From an uncultured Lachnospiraceae bacterium (GTDB lineage Bacteria > Bacillota > Clostridia > Lachnospirales > Lachnospiraceae), in assembly GCA_948794795.1 (NCBI GenBank), contig CAQGLR010000067.1, positions 1-12,152 of the forward strand: DNA of 12,152 nt. Direction: 5' to 3'. The notes under the pieces are model-generated. The model ran no database searches, was not told the origin of the DNA, and worked only from the letters and a program-made list of their open reading frames with translations. Positions 6,287 through 12,152 of the stretch are shown one piece after another. The translations under genes and the position numbers were made by a program. Numbering within the stretch: the first letter of the stretch is position 1; each line of letters begins with the position of its first letter.

Positions 6287-6464
6287 TGTTTGGAAATTAA
6301 AATTCCACAAAGATTATATTACTCTGGCAAGTTCTAAATGTTTTACCAAAAGGCAGCTGTTTGGGGGCGCTGGTGTTTAAACCCTGTATTAAATATTTCG
6401 CAGAAACATAGAGGCTTTATGTACCATTGCATATCACATCTAAGCGCAATGTCATTTAGTTAAG
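6287..6464 (+). repeat. Degenerate repeat copy A with flank, first of a tandem pair
   Basis: Bases from 6287 match those from 6495 with an offset of 208 bp. The match covers a flank (GAAATTAAAATTCCACAAAG), the CTCTGGCAA end (from 6322), the GTTTTACCAAA box, GGGGGCGCTGGTG, and the distal block GGCTTTATG(T/C)ACCATTGC. The right-hand inverted terminus is missing: similarity fades after about 6450. The pair therefore looks like a tandem duplication that includes non-repeat flank, followed by decay of this copy. Confidence 0.7.
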
Positions 6465-6529
6465 CAAAACCTAATAAATTAAAGGACTTATTGATGTTTA
6501 GAAATTAAAATTCCACAAAGATTATATTA

Positions 6530-6714
6530 CTCTGGCAAAGTTCCAAATGTTTTACCAAAAAGCAGCTGTTATGGGGGCGCTGGTGCTTAAGCCCTGTTTT
6601 CAATGCTTAATAGAAACTTTTGTTTCTATTAAGCATTTGGGGCTTTATGCACCATTGCGTATCCCATCCAAGCGCAAGCGTGCTGCTATTGGTAAAACTT
6701 TGGAATTGCCAGAG
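6530..6714 (+). repeat. Full-length MITE-like repeat copy B (185 bp)
   Basis: The element is bounded by imperfect inverted ends: CTCTGGCAAAGTTCCAAA at 6530 against the reverse complement of the right end, CTCTGGCAATTCCAAAG. Both ends lead into TTTTACCAA. Inner blocks also pair (GCAGC with GCTGC, GGTGC with GCACC, AAGCCC with GGGGCTT), so the whole element could fold into one long stem. It carries no gene; short reading frames over it are not convincing. Its size, its coding-free content and its copies elsewhere in the window fit a MITE or similar small repeat. No parent transposase is visible: the ISAs1 ends are unrelated. Confidence 0.75.
6602..6637 (+). repeat. Perfect 16-bp hairpin at the centre of repeat copy B
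   Basis: AATGCTTAATAGAAAC (6602-6617) and its exact reverse complement (6622-6637) flank a TTTT loop. The hairpin forms the apex of the folded repeat and is not preserved in copy A. Confidence 0.85.
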
Positions 6715-6802
6715 CCACATAACTTATGAAATATTTAATTTTCAAATGTCTATAACTTTGCCATTATTTTACCAAGTTTATAGATTTTTTATAAATAAAA
6801 TA

Positions 6803-6831
6803 TTGACTGTTAGTCATTTTTGTGTTAATGT
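6803..6831 (+). promoter_or_regulatory. Promoter of the MMPL operon
   Basis: TTGACT (6803-6808) is a good -35 box. TAATGT (6826-6831), 17 bp further on, is a modest -10 box. The -35 box overlaps the left operator palindrome, so repressor binding there would block RNA polymerase. The bases between 6715 and 6802 are AT-rich with no recognised feature. Confidence 0.6.
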
Positions 6832-6857
6832 ACTTAACAGGAAATGACCAACAGTCA
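6804..6857 (+). promoter_or_regulatory. Twin palindromic operators, probably for the operon's TetR regulator
   Basis: The left site is TGACT-GTT-AGTCA (6804-6816), a perfect palindrome. The right site is TGACC-AAC-AGTCA (6845-6857), with one mismatch. With flanking bases the two are inverted copies of each other (6804-6819 and 6842-6857, 15 of 16 matching). Between them lies a third palindrome, TGTTAA-N5-TTAACA (6823-6839), so the whole 54-bp stretch is nearly symmetric about 6831. The sites cover the -35 box and the early transcribed region. Small dyads of this kind are typical of TetR-family operators, and a TetR gene ends the operon; the pairing of protein and site is inferred. Confidence 0.7.
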
Positions 6858-6909
6858 TTTATCATATATGGAACTTATATCCAGATATGGTATTTGCAAG
6901 ATTTTTGGG

Positions 6910-6917
6910 AAAGGTGG
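6910..6917 (+). promoter_or_regulatory. RBS favouring the internal start of the MMPL gene
   Basis: AAAGGTGG lies eight bases before ATG 6926. The earlier in-frame ATG at 6887 has no purine-rich ribosome site in front of it. Confidence 0.5.
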
Positions 6918-6925
6918 ATAAGAAG

Positions 6926-9055
6926 ATGATTACTTTAGGCAAATGGATTACAAAACATAAGAACATTATTTTGTTAATTGCTGTAATCTTATTAGTACCA
7001 TCTGCAATAGGCTATGTAACTACACGAGTTAATTATGATGTGTTAAGTTACCTGCCGGCTACATTAGAAACAGTTGAAGGGCAGGACATTCTTGTAGATG
7101 AATTTGGAATGGGAGCCTTTTCAATGGTTATAGCAGAAGGCATGGATATGAAAGAAGCAGCAGAGCTGGAGAAACAGATAGAAGGGATTAACCATGTAAC
7201 AGATGTTTTATGGTATGATGATTTCCTTGATATCTCAGTTCCAACAGAGATGATGCCAAAGGATTTACAGGAAGCATTCTTTAATGGTGATGCAACAATG
7301 ATGATTGCATTGTTTGATAATACAACATCTTCTGATGACACCATGGATGCAATTACAGACATAAGGAACACAGTTGGCAAAAATGTATTTGCAAGTGGTA
7401 TGTCAGGTGTTGTTACAGATATTAAGAACCTTGCACTTAAGGAAATGCCAGTGTATGTGGTTATAGCTTCACTGTTAAGCCTGTTGGTATTGTTTATAAC
7501 AATGAATTCATTCCTTACACCTGTTATATTCCTTATAAATATAGGAATGGCAGTTGTTTATAACTTAGGAAGCAATATATTCCTTGGTGAGATTTCATAT
7601 ATAACACAGGCACTTGCAGCAGTATTACAGCTTGCGGTTACAATGGACTATTCGATATTCCTTCTGGAAAGCTATGAAGCTAATAAGGAAAGATACCCAG
7701 GTGATAATAAAAGAGCTATGGCACATGCAATAAGCAATACATTTATATCAGTGTCCAGCAGTTCAGTAACTACTATTGCAGGATTCTTAGCACTCTGTTT
7801 TATGACATTTAAGCTTGGTACAAATATTGGAATAGTAATGTCAAAGGGTGTTGTAATCGGGGTTGTAGCATGTGTAACAGTGCTTCCGGCAATGATACTT
7901 ACATTTGATAAAGCTATTGAAAAAACAACACATAAAGAATTAATACCATCACTTGACAGGGTGTCAAAGGGGATTATAAAGGGAAGATGGGTTGCAATTA
8001 TTTTATTCCTTATAGTGCTTGTACCAGCAATGCACGGCAATAGCAATTATGAGATTTATTACAATATTGACAAGTCACTTCCAAAGGATATACCAAGTGC
8101 GGAGGCAAATGACAAACTTAAAGAAGAGTTTGATATGAGCAATGTCCATATGGTTCTTTTAAAAGACGGGCTTACAGCCAAAGAAAAGAACAGTATGATT
8201 AAAGAAATAGAAGAGGTTGATGGTGTTAAATGGGTAATAGGGATTAATTCACTTATAGGTTCTAACTTCCCGGATTCAATGATACCAAGTGATATTAAAG
8301 AAATGCTTAAAACTGATAATTATGAATTACAGTTTGTATGTTCTGATTATGCATCTGCAACTGATGAAGTAAATGCACAGATTGCAAGTATGCAGGAAAT
8401 TGTAAAGGGATACCAGAAGGACGCAATGGTAATAGGTGAAGCACCTCTTATGAAAGACTTATCTGATGTTACTGATATTGATTTAAAGAATGTAAATTAT
8501 ATTTCAATAGCAGCAATATTCCTGATAATACTTATTACATTTAAGTCTATATCAATACCTGTAATACTTGTAGCAGTTATTGAATTTGCGATTGCCTGCA
8601 ATATGGCAGTGCCATTTTATGCAGATACACCACTTCCGTTTGTGGCAAGTATCGTTATAGGTACTATACAGCTTGGTGCAACAGTTGATTATGCAATACT
8701 TATGACTAACAGGTACCATAAAGAGCGTACAGTAAATGGGTGCAGCAAGAAGGAAGCTATCGGGATAGCACACAGGACTTCCATTAAGTCAATACTTACA
8801 AGTGGTTTCTGTTTCTTTGCAGCAACATTTGGTGTTTCAGCGTATTCAGAAATTGATATGATAAGTTCAATATGTACACTTCTTTCAAGAGGTGCAGTAA
8901 TAAGTATGGTAGTTGTTATATTTATACTTCCTGCAATGTTATGGATATTTGATGGTGTTATAACAAGGACATCACTTGATATGATAAAAGCAAAAGTAGC
9001 ACACAGGGACAAAGGTATAAATGAAGTCCGTATTGGACAGGAAAAATCAGTATAA
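6926..9055 (+). CDS. MMPL/RND-superfamily membrane exporter
   Basis: This is a large polytopic membrane protein (709 residues from ATG 6926, 722 if it starts at 6887) of the MMPL/RND type, which uses the proton gradient to move lipids or hydrophobic compounds. It shows the two-fold RND layout. The first half has TM1 (about 15-34), an outer domain (about 35-170) and a TM cluster (about 174-335) with MDYSIFLLESYEANK (D241-Y242). The second half has a TM near 355-372, an outer domain (about 375-525) and a TM cluster with ATVDYAILMTNRY (D588-Y589). These paired Asp-Tyr residues correspond to the proton-relay positions of MMPL proteins. Unlike some Bacillus relatives, the outer domains carry no heptad repeats; these occur on the next gene's product instead. 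The substrate is unknown. The 6926 start is preferred for its ribosome site. Confidence 0.9.
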   Translation: MITLGKWITKHKNIILLIAVILLVPSAIGYVTTRVNYDVLSYLPATLETVEGQDILVDEFGMGAFSMVIAEGMDMKEAAELEKQIEGINHVTDVLWYDDFLDISVPTEMMPKDLQEAFFNGDATMMIALFDNTTSSDDTMDAITDIRNTVGKNVFASGMSGVVTDIKNLALKEMPVYVVIASLLSLLVLFITMNSFLTPVIFLINIGMAVVYNLGSNIFLGEISYITQALAAVLQLAVTMDYSIFLLESYEANKERYPGDNKRAMAHAISNTFISVSSSSVTTIAGFLALCFMTFKLGTNIGIVMSKGVVIGVVACVTVLPAMILTFDKAIEKTTHKELIPSLDRVSKGIIKGRWVAIILFLIVLVPAMHGNSNYEIYYNIDKSLPKDIPSAEANDKLKEEFDMSNVHMVLLKDGLTAKEKNSMIKEIEEVDGVKWVIGINSLIGSNFPDSMIPSDIKEMLKTDNYELQFVCSDYASATDEVNAQIASMQEIVKGYQKDAMVIGEAPLMKDLSDVTDIDLKNVNYISIAAIFLIILITFKSISIPVILVAVIEFAIACNMAVPFYADTPLPFVASIVIGTIQLGATVDYAILMTNRYHKERTVNGCSKKEAIGIAHRTSIKSILTSGFCFFAATFGVSAYSEIDMISSICTLLSRGAVISMVVVIFILPAMLWIFDGVITRTSLDMIKAKVAHRDKGINEVRIGQEKSV

Positions 9056-9135
9056 AGTTAAAGATAACGTAAATAATGGAAATAAATAGAAATTATATTA
9101 ATATGTAGATTGAGTGGAAAGGTAAGGGATTTATT

Positions 9136-11460
9136 ATGAGAAAAAATTTAAAGAAAATTATGGTTACTGGTGTAAGCGGGCTTCTGGCAGCAGGTCTTCT
9201 TGTGGGAAGTGTTGATTATGCTTCACATATGTTTATTGTGACAAACAGGGCTGTGGCAAAGCAGATTGAAAAGGTTACAGAGAATATAGAAACTTCTTCT
9301 AAACCAGGGCTTGATTCTGATAAGATTTCAAAGCAGGAAACAGTTTACCAGACACTTGATGCATATGGAAAAGCAACAGATACTGTAGTATCTGACTGGC
9401 TTAAGAATTCAGGCACTAATTCATCATTAAATGATATTTCAAACCTGGATGATATCTCAAATACAAAGGGTGATGAAGAATTTACACAGAATGGCAAGGA
9501 ACTTGTCTGGAATACTGGCAATGAAGATATTTATTACCAGGGCAAGACAAATAAAAAGAGCCCTGTAGGAATAGAGATTTCTTATAAGCTGGATGGCAAA
9601 GATGTTAATGTAGAGGAAATAGCTGGACAGAGCGGAAAACTTGAGATTAATATAAAGTATAATAATTCATCAAAGAAAACTGTAAAAATAGATGGGGAGA
9701 AGAAAGACATATATACACCATTTGTTATGGTAACAGGAATGATACTGCCCGTAGATAAGTTTAAAAATATTTCTATTGATAATGGAAATGTAATATCTGA
9801 GGGTGATAATAATATTGTTGTTGCATATGGCATGCCAGGACTTTCAGAAAGCCTTGACCTTGATAACCTTGATTTAGGCAAAGATGTTTCTATAGACCTT
9901 GGCAAGGTTAGTGATAAAATTACAGATACAGTGAAAATCACAGCAGATGTGACAGATTTTGAAATGAAATCAACATATACTGTTGCAACATCAGAGTTTT
10001 TCAATGATATAGACCTTGATGATATTGAAGGGACTGATGAACTGGAAGATAAAATGGATGAACTGGCAGACGCAGCTAAAGAGCTTGTCAATGGTTCAGG
10101 CAAGATTGAGAGGAACTTAGGTAAACTTGACAGTAAGTTTGGTGATTATTCAGATGCAGTTGATACACTTGACAGCAGTGTTGGAAAGTTAGATAATGGT
10201 GCTGGAAAGCTTCTTAAAGGAATTAATTCATATACTGATGGTGCAGACCAGCTTCTTAAAGGTGTTATAACATATGTTGATGGTACAAAGACACTTGCAA
10301 AGGGTGCAAAGGAATATACAAAGAATACAAAACTTCTTGTAGATAAGACTGGTGAGCTGAAAACAAAAGGAACAGCAGTGCTTGCAGCTGGTTCAGAACA
10401 ATTTAGTGCAGGTTTAAACACATATGTTTCTACAGTGAACCAGATTCTTTCATCTGATACACTGTCTACTGTAGCAAATGGTCTTTCTGCAATTAATGCA
10501 GGGGCAGGGCAGTTAAAGGATGCAGTAAGCCAGGTTAGTGCAGGCACGGGCAGTTTAAAAGAAGGAATGGAAGGAATTAACAGTGCTGCAAAAAATATTA
10601 CACAGTATGACAGCAAAGTGGATGGATATCTTGCTGAACTTAAGAAACTGTATGCTGCAGCAGAGGATGAAAGTGATAAAGCTGCTATTATGGAAATTAT
10701 GAATTATGTTGGTACAGCACAGCAGGCAGGTAATGGAATAGAAGCTGCTACAAGTTCTGGCAGTGATATGGCAGCAGGTTTTAACGCAGTATCTGGCGGG
10801 CTTTCAGCAGTATCAGACGGTTTATCTGAAATAGAAGCAAAAACTGGTGCACAAGCTATAGGTGGTTCCACAGGAAGTATTGCAGACGGGCTTGGACAGC
10901 TTAAGACAGCAGGGGATACTCTTGTTTCAACTTATGATACACAGCTTGATGCAGGGATTAAGAGCCTTGATGAAAATGCGGGTGCTCTTTATAGTGCAGG
11001 CCAGACTCTTGTATCAAACAATAAGAAACTGTCAGATGGTGCAGATACTCTTATTAAGAATACAAAGACAATTAAGGATAACAGTAAAAAGCTTATGTCA
11101 AACAGTGGTTCACTCCGTGATGGCATCAAAACCCTTGCAGATGGGACTGGAAAGCTTGTAAGTGGTGTTACAAAGCTTGTAAGCAAGACAGGGGATGTTT
11201 CTGATGCATTAGGCAAGCTTGCAGATGGTGCAGATACACTTGCAGATGGCATGACAGAGTTCAGAAGGGATGGCATAAATAAACTTACAGGTACAGTTGA
11301 TGACCTTCTTGGTTCAGGCAGCAGTTTCCATGACAGGCTTAAGAAGATTGCGGATGCAGCAGCAGAATATAGAAGTTTTTCTGGTATATCTGATGATATG
11401 GAAGGCAGTGTGAAATTTATAATGTCTACATCAGCAGTAAAAGCTGGGGAAGAGGAATAA
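9136..11460 (+). CDS. Membrane-anchored X-X-X-Leu-X-X-Gly heptad-repeat protein
   Basis: This 774-residue protein has one N-terminal hydrophobic segment (about 6-35), acting as a membrane anchor or signal, and a large outer part. Residues about 40-310 look like a mixed globular domain rich in Asp, Lys and Ser. Residues about 316-720 are dominated by repeats of the X-X-X-Leu-X-X-Gly heptad type, for example LDNGAGKLLKGINSY, LADGTGKLVSGVTKL and LADGADTLADGM. They should form long helical or coiled-coil arrays. The C-terminal 55 residues show no membrane segment. Such repeats occur in YhgE/Pip-like proteins and in outer loops of some MMPL proteins. Its place between an MMPL exporter (81 bp upstream) and a TetR gene suggests an extracytoplasmic partner of the pump. 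ATG 9136 has AAGGGA six bases upstream. The function is inferred from context. Confidence 0.82.
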   Translation: MRKNLKKIMVTGVSGLLAAGLLVGSVDYASHMFIVTNRAVAKQIEKVTENIETSSKPGLDSDKISKQETVYQTLDAYGKATDTVVSDWLKNSGTNSSLNDISNLDDISNTKGDEEFTQNGKELVWNTGNEDIYYQGKTNKKSPVGIEISYKLDGKDVNVEEIAGQSGKLEINIKYNNSSKKTVKIDGEKKDIYTPFVMVTGMILPVDKFKNISIDNGNVISEGDNNIVVAYGMPGLSESLDLDNLDLGKDVSIDLGKVSDKITDTVKITADVTDFEMKSTYTVATSEFFNDIDLDDIEGTDELEDKMDELADAAKELVNGSGKIERNLGKLDSKFGDYSDAVDTLDSSVGKLDNGAGKLLKGINSYTDGADQLLKGVITYVDGTKTLAKGAKEYTKNTKLLVDKTGELKTKGTAVLAAGSEQFSAGLNTYVSTVNQILSSDTLSTVANGLSAINAGAGQLKDAVSQVSAGTGSLKEGMEGINSAAKNITQYDSKVDGYLAELKKLYAAAEDESDKAAIMEIMNYVGTAQQAGNGIEAATSSGSDMAAGFNAVSGGLSAVSDGLSEIEAKTGAQAIGGSTGSIADGLGQLKTAGDTLVSTYDTQLDAGIKSLDENAGALYSAGQTLVSNNKKLSDGADTLIKNTKTIKDNSKKLMSNSGSLRDGIKTLADGTGKLVSGVTKLVSKTGDVSDALGKLADGADTLADGMTEFRRDGINKLTGTVDDLLGSGSSFHDRLKKIADAAAEYRSFSGISDDMEGSVKFIMSTSAVKAGEEE

Positions 11461-11463
11461 AAT

Positions 11464-12075
11464 TTGGGAAAATTAGATGAGAAAAAGAAGATAAAGCAGG
11501 AAGCATTGCTTAGTTCAGCATTTAAGCTTTTTACAGAAAAAGGTATAAATAATACATCTATTGCAGATATTGCAAGCAGTGCAAAACTTGCTAAAGGGAC
11601 GTTTTATTTATATTTTAAGGATAAGTATGATATACGTGACCGTCTTATTACTAAACATGGCAACCGTCTTTTTGAAAATGCTAACCTTGCATTGGAAAAA
11701 AGCGGGTGCCAGACATTAGAGGATTGTGTTATATTTATAGCAGATAATGTTATTGGACAGCTGGACCAGAACCAGGCGCTGTTAAAATTTATCTCTAAAA
11801 ACTTAAGCTGGGCTATCTTTGCTAATATACGGATAGCAGGCAAAGACAATATGAACTGCATGGATATTTTTGAAGAACTGATAAATAAATCAGGACGGAG
11901 TTTCAAAGATAAAGACCTTATGATATTTATGATAGTGGAACTTGTAAATTCTACATGTTACAGTGCGGTAATATACAAGTCACCTGTAGCACTTGAAGAG
12001 TTAAAACCTGCTTTGTATGAAACAATAAGAGGTATAATAGCACAATTTGAAACCACAGTACCAGTGGGTGTTTAA
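11464..12075 (+). CDS. TetR/AcrR-family transcriptional regulator
   Basis: This 203-residue protein has a clear TetR DNA-binding domain at residues about 10-60: ALLSSAFKLFTEKGINNTSI, then the recognition-helix region IASSAKLAKGTFYLYFKDKYDI. The C-terminal part (about 70-203) is a helical ligand-binding and dimerisation domain of typical length. The TTG start at 11464 follows the preceding stop codon by three bases and has AGAGGA eight bases upstream. No in-frame ATG precedes the helix-turn-helix, so TTG is needed. It is the last gene of the operon and is probably translationally linked to the heptad-repeat gene. It likely represses the operon, including itself, through the palindromes at 6804-6857, and releases on binding a compound handled by the pump. 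The inducer is unknown. Confidence 0.93.
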   Translation: MGKLDEKKKIKQEALLSSAFKLFTEKGINNTSIADIASSAKLAKGTFYLYFKDKYDIRDRLITKHGNRLFENANLALEKSGCQTLEDCVIFIADNVIGQLDQNQALLKFISKNLSWAIFANIRIAGKDNMNCMDIFEELINKSGRSFKDKDLMIFMIVELVNSTCYSAVIYKSPVALEELKPALYETIRGIIAQFETTVPVGV

Positions 12076-12100
12076 AAATTGAATAATCCACAAGTATTGG

Positions 12101-12152
12101 CTCTGGCAATTCCAAAATTTTACCAATGGCAGCACGCTCCCGCTTGGATGGG
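12101..12152 (-). repeat. Inverted copy of the MITE-like repeat, cut by the window end
   Basis: Starting at CTCTGGCAAT, this stretch matches the reverse complement of the right end of copy B (6714 downwards) through TTTTACCAAT, GCAGCACGCT and CGCTTGGATGGG. Bases 12101-12127 are also identical to 5657-5683. It begins 25 bp after the TetR stop codon and may act as the operon's terminator. Its far end is outside the window. Confidence 0.8.

Noticed and set aside
6547..6847. Two short plus-strand reading frames (6547-6729 and 6620-6847)
   Set aside because: They lie over the MITE-like repeat and its hairpin, have no good ribosome site and read through palindromic sequence. They look like chance frames.
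9582..11276. Minus-strand reading frames opposite the heptad-repeat gene and a plus-strand frame at 10862-11161
   Set aside because: They are frame shadows of a repetitive coding sequence. They are Ser/Pro/Leu-rich with no supporting start sites.
9136..11460. Heptad-repeat DNA as a CRISPR or tandem DNA repeat array
   Set aside because: The repetition is at the protein level, with variable codons and no constant repeat and spacer units.
1..12152. tRNA, rRNA, CRISPR array, replication origin or phage genes
   Set aside because: No sequence with the features of these elements was seen on either strand.

Overview
The window looks like chromosomal DNA from a low-GC, monoderm Firmicute, most likely a Clostridia or Lachnospiraceae-type gut anaerobe. 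This rests on AT-rich codon use, strong AGGAGG-type ribosome binding sites, two TTG starts, a CIRCE heat-shock operator and a Gram-positive style MMPL/heptad-repeat export operon. The species cannot be named from the sequence alone.

Layout: (1) 1-1472 is a complete ISAs1-family insertion sequence with perfect 18-bp terminal inverted repeats. It carries one intact DDE transposase, and a hairpin covers part of the transposase ribosome binding site. (2) 1473-3202 is a probable two-gene unit: a PnuC-type vitamin B3 transporter and an unrecognised 242-residue protein. A strong promoter lies just outside the IS. The leader holds an intrinsic terminator and a competing hairpin, the layout of a transcription attenuator or riboswitch. 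(3) 3203-5638 is htpG (Hsp90). A perfect CIRCE operator lies upstream of its promoter and a degenerate second CIRCE lies just downstream. The protein has two long acidic stretches. (4) 5657-5716 is a short palindromic repeat between htpG and a convergent GNAT acetyltransferase gene (5741-6181, minus strand). (5) 6182-6886 is non-coding. It holds the GNAT promoter, two tandem copies of the same repeat family, and the palindromic promoter-operator region of the next operon. (6) 6926-12075 is a three-gene operon: MMPL/RND-type exporter, membrane-anchored X-X-X-Leu-X-X-Gly heptad-repeat protein, and TetR-family regulator. (7) 12101-12152 is the start of another, inverted copy of the repeat, cut by the window end.

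How the genes work together: the last operon reads as a self-regulated export module. The TetR protein probably binds the twin palindromes around the operon promoter, and the heptad-repeat protein probably works outside the membrane with the MMPL pump. The pnuC pair probably concerns salvage of an NAD precursor under leader control. htpG is probably under HrcA control. The repeat family, present in four copies around these units, may act as mobile elements and as transcription terminators.
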